Shown here: in pieces, positions 25,581 to 38,559 of the stretch
Layout of the letters: the number at the start of each line of letters is the position of its first letter
How positions within the stretch are numbered: position 1 is the first letter of the stretch
Source of the DNA: Rotaria macrura
Lineage: Eukaryota; Rotifera; Eurotatoria; Philodinida; Philodinidae
NCBI GenBank assembly: GCA_900239685.1
Contig: OENT01000404.1
Span: forward strand, 57,976 to 121,975
Length of the DNA: 64,000 nt
Direction of reading: 5' to 3'
Notes under the pieces: generated by a model
Databases searched by the model: none
Told to the model about the DNA's origin: nothing
The model's input: the letters and a program-made list of their open reading frames with translations, nothing else
Position numbers and translations under genes: made by a program

Positions 25581-28248
25581 TATAAATAAAGACAAACGAT
25601 GATTATTTAAGATTGAATTTAATGTTGTTATTCATTTTATTGTTGTTTTTTTTTTAAAATCTGGATGATAAAAAAATCTTATCATTTCATTTCATTTTAT
25701 TTTGTTTTTTTTTCTTTTTCTAACAACAGATAAAATAGAAAAAAATTCATTATTCGTTATAAAAATAATCAATTGAGGTCTTTATCTGCATTGTCAACTT
25801 TTCATGTTTGTTGAGTGAATTGAGTCTTATGACAAATTCCAACTAAAAGCCTTATTGATGTTTTTCTAGATTGTTATTCACTCAACCGACAATCGTCAAT
25901 TAATCGTTCCAATAGTAATTAACGTTTGTATTAACAACAGGGGATATTCACGTCGTGATCAATTACGTACATGAACAAGTAGACTTGACTTGTTATTTTT
26001 TTTGAAGTTGATACTTTTTCTAAATTTAAGCTTTTTGAGAGTCAACATTTCTTTGGAACTATGTTGATTCTCAGTCGAAAACCTAGTGCTTGTTAGAGTT
26101 CAGAAGTTTCTAAAACGGATTCGATTCACTGATTGCATCCTCAAAAAGAAATTTCTCAAATCCTTACTATAATCGTTTTAGTGAGTCGAGACGATGGTCC
26201 TTTTATGTTAATTTAGATCCAACAAACAATGCATCCAACGCATTACTCAGATCATTTCGTAACATTAATCAGACAACACGATGAAGATAAACGGATATTA
26301 GGTTTACTATAGCCGGCAATCAGACTGGACCCAATTGAATTAGGGAAAAGTCTCGGAAGTAAATTAACATTATGCTAATCGCACGTAGATGTCGGCACGG
26401 TTATATTACGCATGATCATATTTGAGAATATTATGAGTAATATACTTGATGGAGTTTTATCTAGATGTACGGAAGGTTGAATATACGAAAGACGATAGTA
26501 TTATTTTTATTGAATCATTTCCTATATCTAATTTACTGATACGAGTCGTTTAGTAATTTTGGCAAAGTAAGAAGTTTATCTTCGATTTGTATCATCTAAT
26601 GAATACTTAATTCTAATGATTGTCTATATGAAAACGACACTTATCTATGCAGGAGAAAATCATAATCCAGTTATGACAACACATTACTTGTACGATGATC
26701 AGAAATTAGATTGCCTTTTTCATTCATTATTTATGATTGATTTTAAAAATAGATATTCGACTAATTCTTGAATGATGAAAACGTGAATAAGAGAATCTTC
26801 ACGATTTTATAGGAGGTAAAATACGAATACTGAACTCTTATGTCTTTCTAGTGTCATGCTAACGTGAAGTATAATTTTGTCGGAGAGATTCAATTATAGG
26901 CTATTCCATTGACAAAGAAAATACTGCTTGATCACAGTATCATGAATTTTATGACACTAGCGTCGAGAATGTTACCGTTTTAAATTAACGATTGAAATAC
27001 ATGTATTTATCAGCTAATTTAAAATTAATTCTTTATTTTTAATTAATTACGGACCTCGGTATTGGATTGTCAAATATTCTAGACGAGAGTAGCTACGTGT
27101 GTCAATCGTATTAGTATTAGACATATTTTTCTATTCAGGAAACAATAGAGTAATACTTAAGTCTCATTTTCAAAGAAATTATCTCTAGAAGATCAACGGA
27201 GACATTTTTGATTAAAAAATACGTCTTATTGTTCCAACTAATAGTTATTTTAAGTAGAATTTTGATGAAATAATCCATGTACACATCGCTTGCTCGTTTA
27301 ATTTGATGATAACAACTTTCATAGAAATCATAAGGTCGAATCTCTATACTAGTAGACATGCCCGCATTTAACTTAGATATCATCGAAAATATTTCTGTCT
27401 CATCTGACAACAGAATCAAGAGGAACAAACTGTGGTTTGATGAAAAATAATATTAGAATTCATACCGATAAGGCAATGGTTTTAGAGTATGCGAAAATAG
27501 ACATTGCAGAATTTTGTTAGCACATTGATCAATGACAGCCAAAGTTGAAGCAACCTGTTTTTTCCGACCGATAGCAAAATCCAAAAGTCGTTCATACAAC
27601 TTATCACATTCGATACAGAAGATTATGTATATTGGATTCATGAGAAAATTCGTGTTAAATTTCCTAAGCTATGAATAGTAAATCGATGTAGTAAACAGAT
27701 AACCGAAAAATAAGCTAATGAAAATCAGTGAAAACATCAACTACGTTACAAATCAAGGCTTTTACTTGAATCATCATGCCCTATGACATCTACCGAATAT
27801 TGTTTAGTTCATTAATGAAAACATGATTATGAAATTAGTCTGCAGACAATTTCAATAGTTTTCATAAATCTCTTCCACAATCCTATACTGTACATGTCGA
27901 ATATCGAACTACAGATTCACACAAATCAATCCGACTTAGAATATAATCTCAGCCTTGATGTGAACATGTATTCGTCAGCATGTAAACAGTTGCAACTAGC
28001 CAATTGACTTTTCAAATGTTTCTATTAATAGAGTATTTCAGAGAAAATAAAAACTTAATGTGATTTTTCATAGAAATCACGATATTTAAATTGAATTATG
28101 TCTTCTATCGAAATCAACTCTTTTCAAAGGGTAAAGTAATTGATGCATATACATTATATTTCTTTTAATAATGAAAAAACAAGCCTATCTTTCTTTCTAT
28201 TGTCTTTCGTCGATATTCGACATTGATGAAAATTGTTATTTTTTCTAG
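25581..28248. other. intergenic, mostly empty
   Basis: 2.7 kb with no confident gene. It contains the weak minus-strand two-exon candidate at 27135-27641 listed separately. T-rich tracts lie at 25640-25740. No repeat was recognised. Confidence 0.45.
27135..27641 (-). CDS. possible small two-exon protein, unknown
   Basis: Two adjacent minus-strand open frames can be joined by a short intron: donor GTATGA after LPYR at about 27470, acceptor ending CACAG at about 27432. The joined reading stays open. The predicted protein is about 150 aa, rich in Leu/Ile with scattered Cys, and matches no domain I recognise. Composition is not clearly unlike random AT-rich sequence. It may be a decayed gene or chance. 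Confidence 0.2.
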
Positions 28249-28913
28249 ATGGGTCCTAAAAAACGACGAGCACAAAACAATAACAAAGAAAATGTCAATG
28301 AACCTGTTCAAAATCTAAAACTTGATCCTATATCAATACAATCAATTATTGTAATATAAATACTTTGATACATTTACAAACAATAAACTTCTTTGTCTCT
28401 TAGGATCAAAGTCTTGAACAATTCGAACTTGATTTTAATCAACAATATAAACAAGCTGAAAATAATATTCAAGAAAAATTGGCTTTCGTTCATAAAGAAT
28501 TCGATAAATATATGCAAACACATGAATCACAAACAAAACTAGCTCGATTAATAGATCAACAAATAACACGTATCAATCAACAACAACAAACGAATGGTTC
28601 TAAAAATTTACAATGTCAAGAATTACTTGATAAAACAAGTGATTTAATGAATGCCGTAAGAATCTTCCAGAATGTTCAATAGTTTTTCTGTCTATTCACT
28701 TCATTTAACTTTAACGAAAAATCAGATAACATTCTATGATCAACATTTCCCTCATACATAAGATTGTTATTATTTGAAACCTGGAATGAGAACTTTTCAA
28801 AAAAAAATCCTTTGAATCTTTTTCTTTTTTAGTCATCATCAGATACATCACGAACAAAGACATATCTTATCGGAGAATTACAAATGCTACCATATGGAAA
28901 TAGTAGTAAATGA
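28249..28913 (+). CDS. small basic coiled-coil protein, perhaps borealin-like
   Basis: Three exons: 28249-28350, 28404-28655, 28833-28913, giving 144 aa. It starts MGPKKRR, a basic nuclear-localisation-like stretch, followed by a helical heptad-like segment (QFELDFNQQYKQAENNIQEK), a Gln-rich segment and a short Ser/Thr tail. The opening basic patch followed by an Asp/Phe-containing long helix resembles the N-terminal helix of borealin/Nbl1 in the chromosomal passenger complex. The resemblance is weak and rests on pattern only. The ATG directly follows a TTTTCTAG acceptor, so a 5' exon or trans-spliced leader is likely. AATAAA occurs at about 29066. Confidence 0.65.
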
Positions 28914-31900
28914 TAATGAATTAAGGCGGCAATTCTTCTTCATGCGACGCAATGCTTCTTATAAGATTTGTGTAGAAATATCGTGTAATATATTCTATTA
29001 ATGTCAGATATTGTATATTTGTACTCTTAGTTGAAAATTATATATTATAAAAAAAAAAGAAAAGAAATAAAGTTCCTTAGAAATTATAATGAGATCATGC
29101 TTGTTAATCGGATTAAGCTCTTTGAATGATTAAAATTGAATATAATATATTGGATTGTAGACTTGGTAGAATTTTTAAAGACAAGCAGCAATTTAGTAAT
29201 TATTGCCCTTATGTCTTGGAATGTATAGATTTGTTGATTTCATGAAAAATTTTATAAACGAAAAGATGTTTTTCTTTTAATGATGAAGATACATAAAAAT
29301 TTTCTACGTAAAAAACGAATACAGTAATGAGACTTTTTTTTTCATTCATTTTTTAGTTTTCTTTCATATTCTACAACCAGTGAGCGTATCGACAAGTCAT
29401 TTGAATCTATCGCAATTCCAATGAACTAAACGTATTTAATCACGCAATTATTGTAACTGATTTCGATCTTTCGATTTCAGTTTTTAGTTCAATATTGATC
29501 GTGATGAGATAAATGGAATCTAAAAGTCACTAATACGTGTGACTTTTTATTTGTCAGATGTAGCTATTGTTCAATTTAGAGGTGGTCATATAATGCTACT
29601 TTACTAAATAAAGATAAATGATTCCTCTATGTTTATCCTTTACTGTAAAGGTAAGTAAAGATAAATGTGATCACTGCTAGTTCTTGAGGATAGAAGTAAA
29701 ACGTAATTTTTTCAACGCATCACTCCATTGTAAAACTTCAATGTACCTAAAAATTGAACATCGTTGTAAGATTATCAAAATAGTAATTCTCGTTTATATT
29801 CACTTGCTTGAATTTCAGTGTTCCAAATTCAATCCATTCATTAGATCATCATACATATACACGTTTTATATTGAAAAAATCAATCTAAAAACTTCGATTT
29901 CTTTTGTGAGTACTTTCCATTTTTGTTTTTATCGATTTCTATACATACAAAACAAATGTCATCGATGATTGTTCGAAAAATGAACGAACAAAAATACGGG
30001 AAACCTATCTCGCTAATTCATTCAGTGAACTAAACATAGTCGAAGAGTTATTGAAATAGGTAGTTTTGAAGGTCACTTGGACCTGCTGAAAACATATTAT
30101 TATCTAAGCAACAACGTAAACATTCCTTAATCGGTTGAAATAATTTTTTCATAAGTTAATTAACTGTGAACATTACATGTTAATAGTTTAATTTTACGGT
30201 ATTAAAAAGCGAGTATTTTTGATGCACTTATACATATAAAAGTTGCATTGAATACTGTGTCATTACTATATTGAATTTACCAGTCGGAGCTTTTTTCCTC
30301 TATAACGTTTAAGAAAATTTTTAATACAGATAATTAAAGAAAAACAGACTGTAGGAGAATTTATCAATGTGCTTTTAATAATATGTCAAATACATTTGTG
30401 ATTTTTCATCATCATCAGACACATTTCTTGCTTGATTAAAAGTTTCTAATGGAGTTCGTTATTGCAGACGTCATCCAATAAATAAAACAATGTGCTCAAA
30501 AGTATAACTGTTCTATTAATAATAAAACTTGCAGTATATGACGTATCAAATCCAATGATTAGCTTCTAACTCTTTATAGAGAACAAACACTAAATCATAC
30601 TTGATTAGTTTGATATTTGTTTAACTTGATGCCATGTATCGATGACTTTTCAGACCGTATGGATATTAAGTTTAATATTTATCATGTACACAATTAAAAA
30701 ATATTTGGCAGACTTCAGATATACTTCTATGTCTTGTTCATAATTAGTCTTATTTCATTGAATATTTCATCTACTAAAGGATGTATATTTGAATTTTTTT
30801 TCCGTATTAAAATTAAAATTAAGGTATGTGAAAAAGAAATATCGAAACTGTAACATATTAATAAATATATCCAGATTGTTTACTTTTAATATTATCAATG
30901 AGAGCCATACCAATATCCATTTTTCAATGAAACGAAGAATCATTGGTGTTTCTGAAATCATTTTTGATCCGAGCTAAATTGAGATGCGCGATTTTGAGCG
31001 TTTAAGCAAGAAACAAAATTGCATCGAATGTTCAGTATGAGATTTATCTGAAAAATTTCTTCCAACTGACTGAACAAGTATTTCAAAAAATTGTTCCATT
31101 TTATTAGATTTCAACGGTTGGTAACTCTTGCATAAAACATCCGCCGATAATGCATACTAAAATCTTAATAACTCGTTAATCGGGAATCATTTTAATACCA
31201 AACTTATGTTGATAAATGAACTTTAGTGAGCAATATGGGTGCACTACTAAATATTACAATGTGGTATTTTTTACATTGTCCTACATTTCTGTTATAGAAA
31301 CTTGGTATGAGGTTCTAAGAATGGTTGTCAGAAAAGTCAAGTAGTAATGGTTCGATCCCGTTTCGTTTCCTTTTTCACACAGTGAAAACTATATGTCCCT
31401 ATCTAACTATTTCCTTCAAAAAACGAGTCAATTTATGTATGTCTTTCTTTTTATTTGATATAGATATTAACTATTGGTTAGTTGATGAACTGTGCATGTT
31501 TCTCAGATTATATTCTCTACAATCACTTGAAGCTATGCGTAAAATTCAATCTTTGTTTTTTAACAAGTTTTTAACGATTCCAGACTATTGACATCGCTGT
31601 TTTCGACGAAAGAAAAATAATTTTCTAATTTAGTAATCGTTTTGCTGTATAAGGTACTTTTTTTATAAGAATAAGGTTTCTGACACATTCCCTGATACAT
31701 TCTTATTACCGTCATGCTCTAGGGTATTTGCGCACGAATGTAGATCTTTAACTTTCATATTCATAAAACTTTTATCCTACGCATTTTATTACAATAATTA
31801 TAAATGTGATTCCCAGACACTCTTTCTAAAAGCCATATAGTGGAGCTGAAGCCAAACAATCACACAAATCTCGAGTAACATCAATTTTTTTATTTCTGAG

Positions 31901-32143
31901 GAAGAATGTTTTGTTTTTACAAATCTATTCATATCATGTTACACGTTAATTCATTCACTCAAAATACAATAAGTAATAATCAGATTTTATATTTTTTAGA
32001 AGGAATTTTTTCAATAAGTTTAAACAGTGTTTTGTTTTTCTTACTAAAAACTCCACATAAAAATTTATAGATTCTACACATATTCTCGTGTTTTTTCAGC
32101 TATCATCTATTGAATATTTTGATTTCATAAATAACTATCAATA
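28914..32143. other. intergenic, no gene recognised
   Basis: 3.2 kb of AT-rich sequence. Open frames at 29684-29968, 30767-30977 (both strands) and 31325-31591 show no domain or splice partners. A B-box-like GGTTCGATCCC at 31349 was examined for a tRNA and rejected. A T-rich acceptor (TTTTTTCAG) lies at about 32091-32099, before the next gene. Confidence 0.5.
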
Positions 32144-32434
32144 ATGAACTCTCGTTTTATCATCGCATGTTTATTGTTGTTCTTCGTCAGTGTTGATTAT
32201 TCATCGGAATTTGTAATATTAAGAAATGATATGATCAATGATGAATACGATGCCGATTTATTATTATTCATACAACAATTAGATTTCATTTTACATATAT
32301 GTCAAGAACTAAGACAATACCCATTAGAAATGACAAACGAATTCTGTTCCAGGACTTTGCAATCAAGTCATTCACAAAAACAAGAAGAACAGCGATATAA
32401 ACGTATTGGATGGACGATCAGTGTTCGAAAATGA
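32144..32434 (+). CDS. putative secreted peptide precursor
   Basis: Single-exon 96-aa frame. Residues 1-21 form a convincing signal peptide: short polar start, hydrophobic core IIACLLLFFVSV, small residues at the end. The rest is acidic to neutral, with two cysteines (53 and 68). It ends in a dibasic Lys-Arg (86-87) followed by IGWTISV and a closing Arg-Lys, a layout seen in peptide-hormone precursors. No glycine amidation donor is present at the end. The peptide matches no neuropeptide family I know. The gene is convergent with a peptide-type GPCR whose stop is about 100 bp away. An acceptor-like TTTTTTCAG precedes the ATG. It could instead be an ordinary small secreted protein. Confidence 0.55.
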   Translation: MNSRFIIACLLLFFVSVDYSSEFVILRNDMINDEYDADLLLFIQQLDFILHICQELRQYPLEMTNEFCSRTLQSSHSQKQEEQRYKRIGWTISVRK

Positions 32435-32536
32435 TGATGAATTCATAAAAACTCGTTTTCTTTTGTTGTTTTTCTGATTTAAACGAAAAATAAAAGTCAG
32501 AATAAACAAGAAAAGGGAAAAAGAAAATATATGACT

Positions 32537-34581
32537 TTACATATGCATGCCTTTCATGATCCGACTAGTACATGGTCGTTGTTGTTGAGAACGAATATAA
32601 TGATTTCGATCAATAAGAACAAGTCCTTGACGCTGATAGTTTGCTTGTTTATCAGAATCTGAACTCATTGCACATGATATATGTAAATCCTTTAATAGCC
32701 ACATGTTACAAATAAGTTTTCGACATTCATTTCGAAATGATCGACCAGTTACGCAATAAAGAACAAAATTAGCCTAAAATAAAACTATGTATTCCTTTTC
32801 TTTTCAACCAAAGAAAAACGTTTCTTACTGTATGATTCAAATACATTAGTAATGTTAAACAAATCTGTGTGCTATGCCAACGTTCCGTTGTTTTTAGCGA
32901 AGGTAGATATTGAGCTATTAATAAACGTATTGATATAGGTAATGTACATATGACAAATATAAATGATACAATTAATAGTAAACAGGTTAAACGTATTCCA
33001 GTTGCATTTGTTGGATCAAATAAATTTTTAGAATTCGTGTTATGTTTACTATTATGTTCAATAAATATATTTTTGTGAGGAATCTGCGTTATACGTTGTT
33101 TATGTGGTTGACTATATGAACGAACAGCTTGAACTGATTCTTAAAAAAGAACAAGAACAAGAAAATATGATTGATGTCAAAAAGAAGAATTTCAATATCG
33201 GCTCATAAAAAACAACTAATAGTAATAATAAAGAGATATGAACTAACTCAACATTTTCTAATTTAAAAAATAGATTTTGATTAAATCAATGACAAAATCA
33301 ATCACCTTATGAACATCTGTACTAAACATAATCTATGAGAAATAGAGAAAAAAATACTAGTAGAATCATTCGTTTGTGATATCAATATGTCTGTAAACAT
33401 TTTTCTTTTTCGTTAGTGAGGGGAAAAAAACAAACGTCACTAGGGACATTGTGTGCTTTGTTAATTTGGCGCATAATTGATGCAGTTAGACACGTAGCAA
33501 CATTTGTTAATTAATGAACTTGAATGTCAATCAAAAAGAATAACAAAACTTAATCGCCCTTTAAGCAAAATAACGTTGGCTAAACATCCTTTTTATAGAA
33601 TACACTGAAGAGAAAAACATTTGAAAACTCACCTGCTGATCGACTACGAAAAAATTGTGTGCGCATTGTAGATGAACTTTTATTTTTTCGAGATTTAGCA
33701 ATTGTTTTTGTGTAACTATTTGCTTGTAAATAATTACGCCGTTGTCTCATAGCACGAAAAATTGTCAATATGATTAATATATTAAATATAAGTATTAGTA
33801 TCGATGGAAAAATACTATAAAAGCATGAATCAATAAATGATAATAGATTTGGATGAATGACAAGGTCACAAGTAACATAATTCGGATGATAGCCAGCATC
33901 AGTTTGTAGATTAACATGAACTAAATCCATTGTAAAAAAGTAATGTGTAGCATATAAAGAAAAAAATATGAATATTATGATTGATATTGTATATGCTACA
34001 TGCATACGACATAAACGAATCGATTGAAATGGAAATCTTACGACCATAAAGCGTTCTAATGTAACAGCAACAATAAGCCAAGCTGATATATAAGTGAATA
34101 AATGTTGAATGTAGAAAGCTGAACGACAAAAAAAACTTGAAGATAATTGTGGACGATAATTAAGTGTCAAATCAAGCAAATAGAAAAGGCAGCTACTGTA
34201 AAGTATGCATATATCAATAATAGCTAATAAAGCCAGATAAAAATAAGATGACAGTCCTCGATTTGAACGACGAAACATAATTGTTGCCGACAAAGTATTT
34301 CCAAAAAGACCAAATATAAGAAATAATACTAATATAATTGCTACTGCCCATTTTTTGAAACCTTGTGTAACAGGATACGGTTTTGGTACGCAATACGGCG
34401 AACGTAAGGAAATAAAATTATCTCCATCACGTATACTATCTCTCGCATCATTTTCAGATTCGTTCATAGCTTTTAGAAAATCATCAATTTCCTTACATGA
34501 TGCTGAACGAATCATTTTCATGAAATATGCTGTACTTTGTGTTGTATTCACTTGTAAATTTGTCATGTTTAGTATTTTCAT
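32537..34581 (-). CDS. rhodopsin-class GPCR, FMRFamide/peptide-receptor-like
   Basis: Seven-transmembrane receptor at the plasma membrane. Three exons on the minus strand: 33633-34581, 32829-33139, 32537-32773, giving 498 aa. The N-terminus of about 75 residues has three N-glycosylation sequons (Asn5, 12, 40). TM1 contains LFGNTLS (Asn95). Cys152 begins TM3, with a partner cysteine in extracellular loop 2 (YVTC). TM3 ends LERFMVVRFP, so the usual DRY is ERF. The third intracellular loop is long and basic (MRQRRNYLQANSYTK onward). TM6 has CTLP in place of CWxP. TM7 has NFVLYC in place of NPxxY, followed by VTGRSFR. The NFxxYC and ERF variants are common in invertebrate FMRFamide-type peptide receptors. 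The ligand is unknown. Confidence 0.92.
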
Positions 34582-36591
34582 TGTTGGTAATCTAGAAAAA
34601 TGATAGTCAACAGGTTACATCGAGAACATTTAAACAAAAACAATGAAGTTAGCTTTAAACTATTTGACATCATTGATGACATTTATGTTAATGAGTTTCG
34701 TTATGTTGAGTCTAGATTCTTGACTTAATGAAGGATATCCTAGTGAATGCGTCTAGTGCCGTTTTGTTTTGTAGGAATATAATGTAAATTTAATTGATCT
34801 ACTATACTGCTTCACCAATGGAATCAAGCATAGAGGATAGAAAAGAAACAAACTACGATGCCAATTATCGGCATATACTAAAGGAAAAAAATGTGCACTG
34901 CTAAAAAATATATAGAGTCACTATAAATATACGAATTCCATGTAAAATGTAAAAGAGAAAAGTTCAAGATTTGTATGCTGTTTCTTCATTTATCTCTGTG
35001 CATATTTCTCAGCATGAATATGCAGGGTAGTATATTTACACAGGCAAGGAAAAGAAAACAATCGTTAGTGCAATATAAATTGTGATAATGATGATGATAA
35101 TGGTGATTACAGTATGCTTACCATTAAAGACTAATTAAACAACAAGTTACACTAATAATGTCTCGACATCTTGAATACTACAGAAGTTAATTACTTCGGA
35201 CCTCTTAATATATCTATCGACATAGAATAGATATACTTTTGAATATAATAGTTACATAAAAACTTCGTTGCAAAAAAGGGAACTCCTATATAAATGACAC
35301 TAGGAAAAAAGGCGAAGTATAAAGTATATAATATAATAAAAGATGCACTGACGAGGGGGAAAAAAAGAAAAAAGAGAGGATGTTAAGCAAGTAAATAGTA
35401 GCCCACACAACAGACATATTCATGTCTTTGAATGCGTTTTTCTTTCTCCGACCATTTCTAACAAAGTCTTAATGATTGACAAACATATTCTCCTTACGGT
35501 TATATATCCAACGGAAAATTACCGATAGTTCGCTCAGTGGCAAGAATTTGACAAGCCTCTTTTGAGTCTCTTCGTTTATACGTCATTGACACCTATCATA
35601 CTTTTTAATGTCATCAACTAAATGAATCGAAAGAGAAAGAAGATTATTATATACGTATTTACGAAGAAAATTCTTATAGTTTATATGCAATATCTCAAAA
35701 TTAAGCAAACATTGTATTTATATGTCTACAGACATGCAGCCGATGAACGTACATTTGATGAAAGAAAAATTTCATTTGATCATCAACCTAATGAAGATGG
35801 ACATGTCAATTATGAGTGAAATGATGTGAATGACAGCATCAAATAATAGTTGGAACTGTTTTTTGTTTTGACATGTTCCCATATTTTCAAATGGTCTAAT
35901 CGTTTTTAGTTCGTCTCCGAATAAATGTGGCACTATGAGGTTTGAATAATAAAATAATTATTGACAACGTGTTAAAAATGTGATTATAGATAAAAGATGA
36001 AGAAATAAAAATGACAAAGTACATGAAAAGATTGTTTACATTCTTTCGTATTATTCGAATCCCATATTCTCATCTACAAAAACTAGAGCTCACCATTGAT
36101 AATCTTAAATTTTTTTCCTTTCTAAATCTTATTATAATGCAAATTCTCTAGAAATTATTTTATTAAAAAGAAAACATGAAAGTAAAGTCTATGCATTAAT
36201 TGTATATGTTCGTATTTTAATGGAGATTATCGGTTTGAACTAAAATGTTTAATGTTGATCTTTCATTATCTCTATTACGAATTACTTCACTTAAAAAGAA
36301 GTTTATTTCAAAAGATATTTTTCAGACTCTACAGAAAAAATGGTTACCATGGAATTTGACTATAATGTCATTACATCAGTGAGTCTTGTTGGGTTTCTAT
36401 GGACAAATACTATGTTTAGATGAGTATATACGTCACAACTTTGATTAATGTGACGTACACGTGTAAAAAAATAGGCTATGTAAAAGAGAATAGAAAGAAA
36501 AAGGTCCTTCCATACATATTAAAATCAGAATTTTCATTTTTCATTTGAAAACAAACACAATACTTTCGAATAAACGAATAGAGACTTGAAA
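34582..36591. other. intergenic, no confident gene
   Basis: 2 kb between the GPCR start and the scramblase start (divergent). It should hold both promoters. An exon-like stretch after a TCTACAG acceptor at about 35720-35730 reads open to 35819 with acidic, coding-like composition, but no upstream exon was found. No repeats were recognised. Confidence 0.4.
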
Positions 36592-37819
36592 ATGAATCGC
36601 ATTGGACTCGCTAGTCAGGTAAATGGTTTATGGAACAGTGGTGCATGGAATCCTCAAAATAGACTCAAATGGATGGATAAAGTAGCTGGAGATCCAAGCC
36701 CATTGGCTCTTTTAAAGTTGTTAGATACATTGCATGTAAAACAGGTTCTTTCATTCACCGATTGTATGTAGTTGATAAAGCTGTAGTTTATTTCGATTAG
36801 TTGAGTCTAACTTCGCTAGTCTGTTCTTTTTTTAGTTGCCATGCCCATCGCAGCTACTGAGAAGTTTGCAATTTTTAATGAGAAAGGCGAACAAGTCTAC
36901 TATGCGTTTGAGGGTAAGCATATTAATTAATTATATTTTTGACGAAGAAATCTGAAAGTATCTTATAGAATCTGATATTTGCCAACGTATGTACTGTACG
37001 AGCGCTCGTCAATTTGTTATTCACGTTGTTGATAGTGATAATAACGTTTGTATACATAGTACGTATATTCTCCATGAACATAATGTATTATACTTATAGG
37101 AGTTGATTCGTATCAAACATGAATTCAAATGTTGTGCAGGATGGACTTGTTGTGCCTGCTGTGATTCATGTAGTCACGAGATAACTGTTGAGTCTCCACC
37201 AGGTACTGTCGTTGGTTATGTTTCTCAAGAGTATGTGTCGGACAATGAAGAAACGTTTTGCAAAACTCGATAGATTTCCGTTTTGCTTTGTCTTTCGTAG
37301 ATGTAGTTTTCGTCGTGTGCATTACAATCTTAAAGATGAAAACGACAATGTTGTATTGAAAATTATTGGTCCAGGATGTGTATGTGATGGACCGTATTCT
37401 TGCTGCTGTGCAAACAAATTTACTGTTAGTTATGAATAGTCTTGATTTGAACTATTGTGAAAGTTTCTCTTTTTCTAAGTTTCTTGGTACTGATGGCAAA
37501 CATGAAATAGGATCTATTCACAAACAATACATGGGGTATGTCGTAGAAGCCATGGCTAGTACAGATTCATTTGTAATGCGACGTAAGAAGCTAACTTAAT
37601 TCTAGACTAGAAAATGACAGTACAAATGAAATAATCTTCCCTTTTAGTTCCCATGGATTTAGATGTTCGTATGAAAGCAGTTGCACTTGGTGCAGTATTT
37701 CTCATCGTAAAAATAACAACCTTGATTTTATTTCCATTAATCATTTTATTCTCTTTGTGTTTTTTAAATAGGATTTCGCTCATTTCTCTAGAGTACCGAA
37801 CCGTCAAAATCAATATTGA
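36592..37819 (+). CDS. PLSCR: phospholipid scramblase
   Basis: Calcium-dependent scramblase-family membrane protein. Eight exons: 36592-36763, 36836-36913, 36969-37045, 37100-37230, 37301-37424, 37480-37582, 37648-37706, 37772-37819, giving 263 aa (human PLSCR1 318). It lacks the long Pro-rich N-terminus of vertebrate PLSCR1. The core beta-barrel is clear: NRLKWMDKVAG, YYAFEESDICQRMYC, the cysteine-rich segment CCAGWTCCACCDSC (the palmitoylation-type cluster), PPGTVVGYVSQE and ILKIIGPGC-like VLKIIGPGCVCDG. The C-terminal MDLDVRMKAVALGAVFLIDF combines the calcium-binding Asp residues with the single transmembrane helix. All introns are 50-75 bp. A possible alternative lysine-rich last exon lies at about 38005-38055. 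Confidence 0.94.
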
Positions 37820-38559
37820 TAATTACATAGCATGTATTCAAATGTTCCAGTTGAGTGATAGTGTACTCATTTCATTCTGTTGATAAAACGATTTCTGTTG
37901 TCTTCTTGCTTTTACTAATAAACATTGATTGGATGAAAATAGTTTGTCAAGAATACTTAAAAGGAAATATTTTATTTAAAAATTGATGACGTATTTTCTT
38001 TCAGCAGGATGAATCTTCAAACAAGAAAAAGAAAAAAAAAGGGCGATATAAATAACTTAAATTCATCAGCCATTAACTCTGCTGATTCGACCAAAGAGAA
38101 GAGCCGACAACCGTGCCAAATTCACTTCTCTTCGTCAATAGTGGAAAATTTTAATTTCTTTTCTAGAGTATTGAAATTCTTTTGTGTGTTCTACCCTAGA
38201 TGAAAGGAAGTTTTTGCTTTTGAAACAATCGCACTACGCACTTATTGAGCAATGTTCACTGCTTCCAACCATTTCTGACTACACATTTACTATTATACTT
38301 ATAAAATTTTCATTATCACAAACAAAATGAATTTTTCTCGGTTAATGAATCTAAACTGGTTCAATTAAGTTGAAAAGAAAAATTTTAAAGTAGATTCATA
38401 CACTACAATGTGATATCAGGAAATATATTTCTTAAAAGTATCGATAGAAATGAAAATTTCATGCTTGATGTATTCTCTTTTATAATTACAAATAATATTA
38501 ATTTCTTCTTAGCATAGATTGCATCAATTAGAAATAGGAATAGTAGAAAACGATTAGGT
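37820..38559. other. scramblase downstream flank
   Basis: 740 bp. It holds a T-rich acceptor (TTTCTTTCAGCAG, ending 38007) followed by a short open stretch with a run of six lysine codons and a stop at 38053-38055. This is either an alternative scramblase end or noncoding. Nothing else is recognisable. Confidence 0.4.

Noticed and set aside
31349..31359. tRNA-like B box GGTTCGATCCC
   Set aside because: A T-arm can be drawn, but there is no A box, no D or anticodon arm, and the acceptor stem has only about five pairs.
33911..34129. Minus-strand 72-codon frame
   Set aside because: Alternative frame of the GPCR exon.
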